Positions 7,125 to 13,903 are shown, counted from the stretch's first letter. The stretch is DNA of 17,096 bases from AC-69 sp036519575 (GCA_036519575.1 DATDKZ010000195.1:1-17096); one strand, 5' to 3'. Program-made: numbers and translations. The notes: generated by a model from the sequence alone, not told the origin.

Positions 7125-7553
7125 TCAACGCCGGCCACCCGGCCGGTCCCTCAGTCGATACACGAACTGGACCCCCTGGAACACGTGGTCAAGCGAGGCC
7201 GACTTGTTGTCTACGAGCCCCGCCGAGAGCCCGGCCTCCTGCACGACGTCGAACGTGAGGTCGGTCTCGACCTCGGCCGCCTTCTTCGGCCAGGCCACCC
7301 AGAGCCTCCCGGCCGGGTCCAGCGAGCGGGCCAGCGCGGCCAACCTCCGCTCGAGCTCACGTCGCTTCGTCGCGAACAGCACCACGACGTCGAGGGCTCC
7401 GGCGGGGCGTCGGAGTAGCTGAGCGCCGGGCGGCAAGGGATTGAGGGTGAAGCCGGGAGGAGGGGAGACCAACAGAACGCGTGAGCCGTCCCGGATGCCG
7501 AGCTTCTGGGGCAGGGGGGTTCCCGAGTAATCCTTGTGCGCCGCCGAGGGCAT
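7125..7553 (-). CDS. DUF3052 family protein
   Basis: This 142-residue cytoplasmic protein belongs to the actinobacterial DUF3052 family. The conserved start HKDYSGTPLPQKLGIRDGSR, the central DVVVLFATKRRELERR, the signature LWVAWPKKAAEVETDLTFD and the end VDNKSASLDHVFQGVQFVYR are all present. The alternating strand/helix pattern recalls a small Rossmann-like fold, but no catalytic motif is evident and the family has no established function that I know of. The ATG at 7553 is chosen because family homology starts there and TACAGT lies 9 nt upstream; the frame is open much further upstream, but only as a shadow of rsmI. It is followed 37 nt later by pmt on the same strand and is divergent from rsmI (84-nt shared intergenic region). 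Confidence 0.87.
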   Translation of the reverse strand: MPSAAHKDYSGTPLPQKLGIRDGSRVLLVSPPPGFTLNPLPPGAQLLRRPAGALDVVVLFATKRRELERRLAALARSLDPAGRLWVAWPKKAAEVETDLTFDVVQEAGLSAGLVDNKSASLDHVFQGVQFVYRLRDRPGGRR

Positions 7554-7562
7554 GGGCCGCCA

Positions 7563-7568
7563 ACTGTA
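7563..7568 (-). promoter_or_regulatory. Putative -10 box (TACAGT) before DUF3052
   Basis: TACAGT on the minus strand is followed by TGGCGGCCC (9 nt) and the ATG at 7553. No Shine-Dalgarno sequence lies in these 9 nt, so a leader of only about 2-3 nt is expected. Confidence 0.42.
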
Positions 7569-7625
7569 CCCCGCGTCAAAAGCTCCCAGGACCTCCGGCC
7601 ATCCTCGGTCGGCGGCGAACCGTGG

Positions 7626-7631
7626 CAACAT
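7626..7631 (+). promoter_or_regulatory. Putative -10 box (CAACAT) for a leaderless rsmI transcript
   Basis: CAACAT keeps the two key positions of the -10 box (A at 2, T at 6) and lies 6 nt before the GTG at 7638. No ribosome binding site precedes the GTG. It is weaker than the other boxes because the first T is missing. Confidence 0.35.
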
Positions 7632-7637
7632 CGATCC

Positions 7638-8495
7638 GTGAGCGGGATCCTGTATCTGGTCGGCACGCCGATCGGGAACTTCGGGGACATGACCGATCGG
7701 GCGCGCGAGACGCTCGGCACGGTCGACGTGGTCGCCGCCGAGGACACGCGGCGCACGGGCCGGCTCCTGGCCCATTTCGGCATCGAGGCCAGGATGGTCT
7801 CGCTGTTCCAGGGGAACGAGGACCGGCGGACCGAGGAGTTGCTGAAGGAGCTGCGATCCGACCACGACGTGGCGGTGGTCTCCGATGCCGGCATGCCGGG
7901 GTTGTCCGACCCCGGCTACCAGCTAGTGCGGGCGTCCGTGGACGCGGGGATCGAGGTGCGCGTCGTCCCTGGCCCGTCGGCGGTCCTGTCGGCCCTGGTG
8001 GTCTCGGGGCTGCCCACCGACCGGTTCGTGTTCGAGGGATTCCTTCCTCGTCGGGCCGGCGATCGGCGCATGCGCCTGCAGAGCCTGGTCCACGACCGGC
8101 GGACCGTCGTGCTGTTCGAGTCACCCCATCGACTGTCCACCTTGTTGCGTGACGTCATGGCCGAGCTGGGGAACCGACAGGTGGCCATCGCGCGGGAGTT
8201 GACCAAGCTGCACGAGGAGGTCATCCGGGGTCGGACCTCGGATGTCCTGGCTCGCCTGACGGACCTCGAGCTGAAGGGCGAGCTCGTCGTGGTGCTCGAG
8301 GGGAGTCGCCGCCCGGAAGTCGTGGACCAGCAGGAATTGGTGGTGGAGGCCCGGGCTCTCGTTCGCGCCGGGATGCGAAAACGCGACGCCGCCTCGGAGG
8401 TGGCCCGGAAGCGAGGAGCCTCCGCGAACGCCATCTACGAGTCGCTGGTGGAGGCAGACCGCTCCGGGGGAGCTTCCCAACCACCTGACCCCTAG
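7638..8495 (+). CDS. rsmI: 16S rRNA (cytidine(1402)-2'-O)-methyltransferase RsmI
   Basis: This 285-residue protein is RsmI (YraL), a tetrapyrrole-methylase-fold enzyme that uses S-adenosylmethionine to methylate the 2'-OH of C1402 in 16S rRNA, in the decoding centre. The family motifs appear in order: LYLVGTPIGN (residues 5-14), AAEDTRRT (33-40), SDAGMPGLSDPG (82-93), PGPSA (111-115) and FEGFLPRR (132-139). The length fits the family. The start is GTG at 7638, where the conserved N-terminus begins and where the CAACAT box lies 6 nt upstream; upstream residues in the same frame match nothing. The stop TAG (8493-8495) forms the first three bases of the proposed metG -10 box. Confidence 0.95.
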   Translation: MSGILYLVGTPIGNFGDMTDRARETLGTVDVVAAEDTRRTGRLLAHFGIEARMVSLFQGNEDRRTEELLKELRSDHDVAVVSDAGMPGLSDPGYQLVRASVDAGIEVRVVPGPSAVLSALVVSGLPTDRFVFEGFLPRRAGDRRMRLQSLVHDRRTVVLFESPHRLSTLLRDVMAELGNRQVAIARELTKLHEEVIRGRTSDVLARLTDLELKGELVVVLEGSRRPEVVDQQELVVEARALVRAGMRKRDAASEVARKRGASANAIYESLVEADRSGGASQPPDP

Positions 8496-8498
8496 AAT
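8493..8498 (+). promoter_or_regulatory. Putative metG -10 box (TAGAAT) sharing the rsmI stop codon
   Basis: TAGAAT is followed by GGCCCGACC (9 nt) and the metG ATG at 8508. Its first three bases are the rsmI stop codon. No Shine-Dalgarno sequence is present between the box and the ATG. No clear -35 box is seen. Confidence 0.45.
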
Positions 8499-8507
8499 GG
8501 CCCGACC

Positions 8508-10046
8508 ATGGGTCGGACCGTCTTCTACATCACCACCCCGATCTACTATCCGAACGACGTTCCGCACATCGGCCACGCCTACAACGCGGTCGCCACCGAC
8601 TTCATCGCCCGGTACCACCGGCTTCGCGGGGACGAGGTCTTTCACCTCACCGGCACCGACGAGCACGGGCTGAAGCTCCAGCGGGCGGCGGAGGCCGCCG
8701 GGGTGAGCCCAGAGGAATGGGTGGACTCGATGGAGCCACGATGGCGTGAGGTGTGGGCCCGACTGGACATCGCCTACGACGACTACATCCGGACTACCGA
8801 GCCCCGGCACGAGAAGGCGGTGAAGGAGCTCCTCCAAACCGTGTACGACAACGGCAGAGACGACATCTACCTCGGCGCCTATGAGGGCCTGTATTGCGTG
8901 TCGTGCGAGCTGTACTACACCGAGGACGAGCTCGTCGACGGCAGGTGCCCGATCCACGGCATCCCGGTCGAGGCCATGCGGGAGGAGAACTACTTCTTCC
9001 GTCTCTCGGCGTATGCGGAACGGCTCCTGCGGCACTATGAGGCGCATCCCAAAGCGGTGCAGCCGGAGGTCAGGCGGAACGAGGTCCTGTCGGTGATCCG
9101 CGGCGGACTCCAGGACTTCTCCATCAGCCGGACGTCGTTCCGGTGGGGGATCCCGCTCCCGTGGGACCCGGCGCACGTGACCTACGTCTGGTTCGACGCC
9201 CTGACCAACTACATCACTGCCGCGGGGTACGGCTCGGACCCCGAGGGGTTCGCCCGCGTCTGGCCGGCAAACATCCACATGATCGGAAAGGACATCCTCC
9301 GCCAGCACGCGATCTACTGGCCGGCCATGCTGATGGCCGCGGACATCGAGCCCCCCGAACAGGTCTGGGCCCACGGGTTCCTGACGGTCGGAGGCAAGAA
9401 GATGTCGAAGACCAACGCCACGGGTGTCCACCCCTTCGAGCTCGTGGATCGGTTCGGGGTCGATGCGTACCGGTACTACTTCATCCGGGAGATCCAGTTC
9501 GGCCAGGACGGGAGCTTCTCCCTGGAATCCATGAACGACCGGTACCACGCCGACCTGGCGAACGGCCTTGGGAATCTGGCCAGCCGGGTCCTGGCGATGC
9601 TGGGGTCCTACTACGACGGCTTGGTCCCGGAGATCCAGGTCACTGGGATGGAGGGCGACATCCCCTCCTTGGTCAAGGATGTCGCCGGCCGGTACGACAG
9701 CCTCATGCTCGACGTTGCCTTGACCCCTGCCCTGGCCTCGGTCTGGGACCTCGTGGGCCGGGCCAACCTGTACCTGGTGGAGCGAGCCCCGTGGCGCATG
9801 GCCAAGGATCCCGCGAGTCGAGATGAACTGGCGGGGGTGCTGTACACCGCCGCCGAGATCCTGCGGATCCTGGCGGTGCTTCTTTCACCGATCATGCCAG
9901 GCGCGGCCGGCAGGCTGTGGAAACAATTGGGGATTTCCGAGCCGCTCGCGGTCCAACGGATCCCCCAAGCCGCGGAGTGGGGCCGCCTCGCTCCCGGCAC
10001 GAGGACAACCAAGGGCGAACCGCTGTTCCCGCGCCTCGACTCCTAG
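8508..10046 (+). CDS. metG: Methionyl-tRNA synthetase
   Basis: This 512-residue class I aminoacyl-tRNA synthetase charges initiator and elongator tRNA-Met. The HIGH signature is HIGH at 20-23 and the KMSKS loop reads KMSKT (298-302). A single zinc knuckle is visible as C130, C133, C147 and H150, the same CxxC...CxxH arrangement as in the Thermus thermophilus enzyme. Other signatures are TGTDEHGLK (48-56) and the WFDALTNYI and HMIGKDILRQHAIYWPAML stretches. The C-terminal EMAPII-like tRNA-binding domain found in longer MetRS is absent, as is usual for the roughly 510-residue actinobacterial form. The ATG lies 12 nt after the rsmI stop. No ribosome binding site is present; see the TAGAAT box. 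Position next to tatD matches the mycobacterial gene order. Confidence 0.97.
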   Translation: MGRTVFYITTPIYYPNDVPHIGHAYNAVATDFIARYHRLRGDEVFHLTGTDEHGLKLQRAAEAAGVSPEEWVDSMEPRWREVWARLDIAYDDYIRTTEPRHEKAVKELLQTVYDNGRDDIYLGAYEGLYCVSCELYYTEDELVDGRCPIHGIPVEAMREENYFFRLSAYAERLLRHYEAHPKAVQPEVRRNEVLSVIRGGLQDFSISRTSFRWGIPLPWDPAHVTYVWFDALTNYITAAGYGSDPEGFARVWPANIHMIGKDILRQHAIYWPAMLMAADIEPPEQVWAHGFLTVGGKKMSKTNATGVHPFELVDRFGVDAYRYYFIREIQFGQDGSFSLESMNDRYHADLANGLGNLASRVLAMLGSYYDGLVPEIQVTGMEGDIPSLVKDVAGRYDSLMLDVALTPALASVWDLVGRANLYLVERAPWRMAKDPASRDELAGVLYTAAEILRILAVLLSPIMPGAAGRLWKQLGISEPLAVQRIPQAAEWGRLAPGTRTTKGEPLFPRLDS

Positions 10047-10066
10047 GTGAGGGTTCGCCGCCACGC

Positions 10067-10080
10067 GTTTCACGTGAGAC
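10067..10080. promoter_or_regulatory. Candidate parS (ParB-binding) site
   Basis: The sequence GTTTCACGTGAGAC matches the 14-bp palindromic parS core GTTTCACGTGAAAC at 13 of 14 positions; only one A is replaced by G. It lies in the metG-tatD intergenic region, outside any gene. ParB binds such sites and, with ParA and SMC, organises and segregates the chromosome; parS sites usually cluster around the replication origin. A single substitution in this part of the palindrome is found among natural sites. The origin is not visible in this window, so function is inferred from the match alone. Confidence 0.5.
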
Positions 10081-10108
10081 TCCTTCCCTCGACTCCGGGT
10101 GGACACTC

Positions 10109-10132
10109 GGCAGGCGCGGTTCATTGCCTGCC
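10109..10132 (+). terminator. Perfect 7-bp inverted repeat after metG (possible terminator)
   Basis: GGCAGGC (10109-10115) pairs perfectly with GCCTGCC (10126-10132) across a 10-nt loop, 63 nt after the metG stop and 33 nt before the tatD -10 box. No T-tract follows. It is a reasonable metG terminator of the U-less kind often seen in high-GC actinomycetes, or a protein-binding dyad. Confidence 0.35.
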
Positions 10133-10164
10133 ACGTCGCCTGTCGAGCGGAGGTCGAGAGCCGG

Positions 10165-10170
10165 TATCGT
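10165..10170 (+). promoter_or_regulatory. Putative -10 box (TATCGT) before tatD
   Basis: TATCGT is followed by TGGCCATCC (9 nt) and the ATG at 10180. There is no Shine-Dalgarno sequence in this gap. The TGGC directly after the box also follows the boxes of DUF3052 and the CPBP gene. Confidence 0.42.
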
Positions 10171-10179
10171 TGGCCATCC

Positions 10180-10974
10180 ATGGCTTCCACGTATCCCGAG
10201 CCACCCCCGCAGGACGCCGCCGTTGACACCCATTGCCATCTGTTCCTGATCGAGGAGGACCCCGCCGAGGTGGTTGCGGCTGCGCGGCGGGCAGGCGTTG
10301 GGAGTCTGGTCTGCGCCGGCATCGACCCCCAGACGAGCCACCGTTCGATCGAGCTCGCCCAGTCCTTTCCCGAGGTGTTCGCCACGGCCGGGATGCACCC
10401 CCACACCGCCTCGGAGTTGGACGACGAGGGATGGGAGCAGATCAGGGAGATGGTGGCCATGCCCCGGGTTGTCGCAGTGGGGGAATGCGGGCTCGACTTC
10501 TATCGGATGCGATCGCCGAGAGACGATCAGGAGCGAGCCTTCGTTCTCCACATCTCGTTGAGCGTTGAGACCGGGCTTCCCGTTGTTGTTCACATTCGGG
10601 ATGCATGGCCGGCCGCCCTCCGGCTTATGGACGAGGGATCGGCGGAACGAGTGGTCCTCCACTGCTTCAGCGGCGATGCGTCGATCGCCAAGGAGTGCGC
10701 GGCCCGCGGGTGGTTCCTGTCGTTCGCCGGCAACCTCACGTATCCGAAGAACCGGCACCTTCGGGAGTCGGCCGCCGCCACCCCGCTCGATCAACTTCTG
10801 GTCGAGACCGACAGCCCGTTCCTCGCCCCGCAGTCCGTTCGGGGCCGCGACAACTCGCCGGCGAACGTCGTCGAGGTGATCAGAGAGATCGCCGATGTTC
10901 GCGGAACCACCTTCGAAACGGTTCGCGACGCAACGTCGGCGAACGCACGCGCGGTTTTCCACCGGCTTGGATAA
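10180..10974 (+). CDS. tatD: TatD-family metal-dependent hydrolase (DNase)
   Basis: This 264-residue TIM-barrel enzyme is a TatD family hydrolase, a metal-dependent 3'-5' exonuclease/DNase type. All expected metal ligands are present: HxH in VDTHCHLF (H18, H20), E102 in VGECGLDFY, H138 in VVVHIRD, H161 in LHCFSGD and D211 in ETDSPFLAP. Length is typical (about 260). The ATG at 10180 begins 12-15 residues before the DTHCH motif as in relatives and has TATCGT 9 nt upstream. The frame is open further upstream, but those residues match nothing. It sits between metG and an RpfB-like gene exactly as in mycobacteria. Precise cellular substrate is not known from sequence. Confidence 0.94.
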   Translation: MASTYPEPPPQDAAVDTHCHLFLIEEDPAEVVAAARRAGVGSLVCAGIDPQTSHRSIELAQSFPEVFATAGMHPHTASELDDEGWEQIREMVAMPRVVAVGECGLDFYRMRSPRDDQERAFVLHISLSVETGLPVVVHIRDAWPAALRLMDEGSAERVVLHCFSGDASIAKECAARGWFLSFAGNLTYPKNRHLRESAAATPLDQLLVETDSPFLAPQSVRGRDNSPANVVEVIREIADVRGTTFETVRDATSANARAVFHRLG

Positions 10975-11006
10975 CGGTTCAGGCACTCTGAGGGCCTCGA
11001 ACACAC

Positions 11007-11041
11007 GTTTGCTTTCAAGTTTGCAGTGAGGGTTGAGGGTT
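11007..11041 (+). repeat. Paired short direct repeats before the RpfB-like gene
   Basis: GTTTGC occurs twice 12 bp apart (11007-11012 and 11019-11024), followed at once by a perfect tandem GAGGGTT GAGGGTT (11028-11041). The second GAGGG is 8 nt before the GTG at 11048 and probably acts as its ribosome binding site. The spacing of about one helical turn in the first pair could suit a regulator binding one DNA face. Confidence 0.4.
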
Positions 11042-11047
11042 GATACC

Positions 11048-12202
11048 GTGCCGGCAGTGCTCATGGAGGCTTCGGCCCGGCTGATCGCCGGCGCTCCCCC
11101 CGAAGCCTTCTTGCTGTTGGGGGGAAGGATGCTGGTCCGGCCGACTCGGGTCCGCCGATTGCGGATCCGCAGGGCTACGGGGAACGTTGCGTTCGTCGTG
11201 GCGATCCTCGCCGTCGGCTCCTTGTATCTGGCTCTCGAGAAGAACGTGACCCTCGTCGTGGACGGCCACCCCCAGGCCGTTCGCACGCTGAGCTCGAACG
11301 TGGAACAGCTCCTCGACGCACGGGGCATCGTCGTGGACATCCAGGGCTACGTGGCCCCGCCGGTGGCGACCCCCCTCGCCGACGGCATGACGGTAGTGGT
11401 GGACACCAGCGGCCTCCTGCGGGCCGTCTCCGGTGTGGGGGTCTGGGTGGTGGATGGGGTGACTGGACCGTCGGCGAAGCTGGCTATCCAGCACACCGAG
11501 AATTGGTTCTCCGCGGGAGAACCGGTCGGGCCGACTCGGATGGTGGACGCTCGGGTCGTCGTGAAAGGGAAGGCTCACGACGTACTCACGAATGCGGCCA
11601 CCGTTCGGGAGCTCCTCTCGGCCATGGGGATCGAGCCCGACGGGAGCGATCGCGTCCTTCCGCCACCCAGGACCCCCCTCCTCGACGGGGCCTCCGTTCG
11701 GTTCGTCGACATCGATCTTCGGACGCGACACGTCGTCGTTCCCATCCCGTCCCATACCCTCACCTCGTACTCGGACACGCTTACCCCCGGAATGGAGAAG
11801 ATCACGCAGTCCGGGGCGACCGGAAGGATGCTCGTGACCTACGGGGTCACGGTGGTGGACGGGCGGGTGGAGCGGAAGACCGTCCTCACGCGCAAGGTGC
11901 TTCAGACGGCCGTCCCCACGCTCCGTGTGGTCGGGCGGGCCGAATCGGTGGTTCACGGCTCGGAGACGGGCGAGGCCTCCTGGTACGGTTTCGCGCCCGG
12001 CTCCGGCTTGACCGCCGCCCATCCATGGCTTCCGTTCGGGACGGTGGTGACGGTGACCTCTGTCACTACCGGCGCGAGCATCGACGTGGTAATCAACGAT
12101 CGTGGACCCTTCGGCGGACGGATCATCGACCTCTCCGATGAGGCCTTCGCGGCCCTCGCGCCGCTCAGCCAAGGGGTCATGGACGTCCGCCTCACCTGGT
12201 AG
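11048..12202 (+). CDS. RpfB-like cell-wall protein: TM anchor, DUF348, G5, RlpA-type barrel
   Basis: This 384-residue protein is built like RpfB but ends differently. Residues 1-45 are cytoplasmic and basic, 46-63 form one membrane anchor, about 66-107 and 168-212 are DUF348-type repeats (VTLVVDGHPQAVRTL, then ARVVVKGKAHDVLTNAATV), about 229-298 is a G5 domain, and 308-384 is an RlpA-like double-psi beta-barrel (GEASWYG, TAAHPWLPFGT, INDRGPFGGRIIDLS). The barrel keeps the His and Asp (H325, D351) that correspond to the residues needed by Pseudomonas RlpA, a lytic transglycosylase; the Rpf lysozyme-like domain is absent. It should face the cell wall and cleave or bind peptidoglycan. The start GTG 11048 has GAGGG 8 nt upstream; TTG 11033 and ATG 11063 are alternatives. 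It takes the rpfB position between tatD and rsmA. Confidence 0.88.
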   Translation: MPAVLMEASARLIAGAPPEAFLLLGGRMLVRPTRVRRLRIRRATGNVAFVVAILAVGSLYLALEKNVTLVVDGHPQAVRTLSSNVEQLLDARGIVVDIQGYVAPPVATPLADGMTVVVDTSGLLRAVSGVGVWVVDGVTGPSAKLAIQHTENWFSAGEPVGPTRMVDARVVVKGKAHDVLTNAATVRELLSAMGIEPDGSDRVLPPPRTPLLDGASVRFVDIDLRTRHVVVPIPSHTLTSYSDTLTPGMEKITQSGATGRMLVTYGVTVVDGRVERKTVLTRKVLQTAVPTLRVVGRAESVVHGSETGEASWYGFAPGSGLTAAHPWLPFGTVVTVTSVTTGASIDVVINDRGPFGGRIIDLSDEAFAALAPLSQGVMDVRLTW

Positions 12203-13046
12203 CTCCGGGCTTGGTCGCACGGCCCTGAAGGATCTCGCCGCCCGCTATGGGATCCATCCCTCCAAGGCCCTGGGCCAGAGCTTCCTGGCGGACCCAAATC
12301 TCGCCCGGGCCATCGTGGCCGACGCCGGGGTCGGGCAGAGCGATCGGGTGGTGGAAGTCGGTCCGGGCCTCGGCTCGCTCACCGTGGTCCTGGCGGGGAC
12401 GGGCGCCCATGTGCTGGCGGTTGAGCGGGACCCGGCGCTCGTTCCGGCCTTACGGGAGGTGCTGACGCCCTACCCCCTGGTTCGACTGGAGGTACGCGAT
12501 GCATCGAAGATGGACTGGGACGCCGAGCTCCCTGCCGGCGAGTGGACGATGGTGTCTAACCTCCCGTACAACGTCGCGGTGCCACTGCTGCTGACCATGT
12601 TGGACAGCGGGCCGCGGATCACCGAGTACCTGGTGACGGTGCAGCGCGAGGTGGGCGAACGCCTGACGGCGCAACCGGGAGAGGATGCCTACGGCGCCGT
12701 CAGCGTCCGGGTGGCGTACCGGGCCCGCGCCGAACTCGTTCGGCGGATCCCTGCCGACGTCTTCTGGCCACGGCCCAAGGTCGAGTCGGTCACGGTGCGA
12801 CTCACCCCCCGGCCCGCGCCGGTCGAGGTCGATCGGGCCGCGCTCTTCCGGGTGATCGACGAGGGGTTCGCGGAGCGGCGGAAGACGATGGGTAACGCCC
12901 TCAAGCGCCTGGGCCTCGACGCACCATCGGCGGAGCGAGTCCTTTCCCAAAGTGGCGTGGTGCCCGGCATCCGGGCCGAACGGCTGGGACTCGCGGAGTT
13001 CGCCCGCATCGCGGAAGTCCTTCGGCGGGAGGGAGTCCTGCGATGA
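12138..13046 (+). CDS. rsmA: 16S rRNA dimethyladenosine transferase RsmA (KsgA)
   Basis: RsmA dimethylates A1518 and A1519 of 16S rRNA with S-adenosylmethionine. Visible motifs, numbered from the ATG at 12138 (302 residues), are LGRT (25-28), the SAM loop EVGPGLGSLT (73-82), ERD (96-98), and the catalytic NLPY (141-144). The usual GQNF or GQHF near the N-terminus reads GQSF here. The start is awkward: family homology, including LGRT as in the M. tuberculosis enzyme, begins just after the previous gene's stop (12202), yet no ATG, GTG or TTG exists in frame there. The nearest is ATG 12138, which overlaps the preceding gene by 65 nt in another frame and adds a Ser/Arg-rich tail without a good ribosome binding site. 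A CTG at 12225 would cut into the homology. The 3' end overlaps ispE by 4 nt (ATGA). Confidence 0.93.
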   Translation: MRPSRPSRRSAKGSWTSASPGSSGLGRTALKDLAARYGIHPSKALGQSFLADPNLARAIVADAGVGQSDRVVEVGPGLGSLTVVLAGTGAHVLAVERDPALVPALREVLTPYPLVRLEVRDASKMDWDAELPAGEWTMVSNLPYNVAVPLLLTMLDSGPRITEYLVTVQREVGERLTAQPGEDAYGAVSVRVAYRARAELVRRIPADVFWPRPKVESVTVRLTPRPAPVEVDRAALFRVIDEGFAERRKTMGNALKRLGLDAPSAERVLSQSGVVPGIRAERLGLAEFARIAEVLRREGVLR

Positions 13047-13903
13047 CCCGGCGGTCCGCCGTCCGGCGCGAGGCGAACGCGAAGATCAACGTGTTCCTCC
13101 GCGTCCTTCGAGCTCGGGAGGACGGCTACCACGACATCGAGAGCCTGGTCGTGCCGGTCTCGTTGGCGGACCGGATCACGGCCCGGCCCGCCGACGAGCT
13201 GCGTGTGAGCATGAAGGGCGGGGACGATCTCCCGCGCACGATCCCGGGTGGCGGACTGAACCTCGCCCTGGTCGCCGCCCTCGCCCTTGCCGAAGAGTGC
13301 GAGCACGCGGGTGGAGCGGAGGTCGAGATCGAGAAGCGGATCCCCGTGGCCGCCGGGCTCGGCGGAGGGAGTTCCGACGCCGCGGCCACCCTCAGAGCTC
13401 TGAACGAGCTGTGGGGATGCGGCATGGACATGGAGGCCCTCGCCCACATCGCCGCACGGGTGGGATCCGACGTCGCAGCCATGCTTGCCGGTGACTCGGT
13501 GCTGGTGCATGGGCGAGGTGACGTGATCGATCCCGCCACCGTGGACCGGCTGTGGTGGGTCCTGCGCTCGTTCGACTTCGGCGTCCGCTCGCCCGACGCG
13601 TACCGCTGGTGGGACGAGGACCGGGCTTCGTCGGGGGCCGATCCGGCTCCGCTCATCGTGGCCGCGACGAAAGGTGACCCCGAAACGTTGGGGCCGTTGC
13701 TGTTCAACGACCTGGAGCGACCGGTGTTCGCACGGCACCCGGATCTGGCCGAGGCGAAGGCCGCGCTGCTTCAAGCTGGAGCGCTGGGAGCCGTGATGAG
13801 TGGGAGCGGATCGTCGGTCGTGGGGCTGGCACGCGACGAGGCCCACGCGCGCTCGCTGGCCAAGCGGTGGGCCTCCGCGCAGGTGATCGCCGGCCCGCCG
13901 TGA
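13043..13903 (+). CDS. ispE: 4-diphosphocytidyl-2-C-methyl-D-erythritol kinase
   Basis: This 286-residue GHMP kinase phosphorylates CDP-methylerythritol with ATP in the MEP (non-mevalonate) pathway to isopentenyl diphosphate. Motifs are AKIN with the catalytic Lys (K14), the ATP-binding glycine loop PVAAGLGGGSSDAA (101-114) with the likely catalytic Asp D112, and the third GHMP motif GAVMSGSGSS near the C-terminus. Length is normal. The ATG overlaps the rsmA stop (ATGA), and GGAGG (13028-13032) lies 10 nt upstream, so translation is coupled to rsmA. The rsmA-ispE pair is standard in actinomycetes. Ala codons here are mostly GCC (27 GCC, 13 GCG by my count), unlike the genes after the tRNA. 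Confidence 0.96.
   Translation: MTRRSAVRREANAKINVFLRVLRAREDGYHDIESLVVPVSLADRITARPADELRVSMKGGDDLPRTIPGGGLNLALVAALALAEECEHAGGAEVEIEKRIPVAAGLGGGSSDAAATLRALNELWGCGMDMEALAHIAARVGSDVAAMLAGDSVLVHGRGDVIDPATVDRLWWVLRSFDFGVRSPDAYRWWDEDRASSGADPAPLIVAATKGDPETLGPLLFNDLERPVFARHPDLAEAKAALLQAGALGAVMSGSGSSVVGLARDEAHARSLAKRWASAQVIAGPP

Noticed and set aside
7123..7128. TTGACC as a -35 box for pmt
   Set aside because: The spacer to TACCAT is 23 nt, well beyond the 16-19 nt range for a normal promoter.
8121..9548. A 475-codon minus-strand open frame across rsmI and metG
   Set aside because: Shadow of two certain genes; Asp/Val/Arg-rich composition and no recognisable domain.
9892..12220. Two long minus-strand open frames (482 and 401 codons) opposite tatD and the RpfB-like gene
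   Set aside because: They span several certain plus-strand genes and intergenic DNA with no motif and biased Arg/Gly/Pro content.
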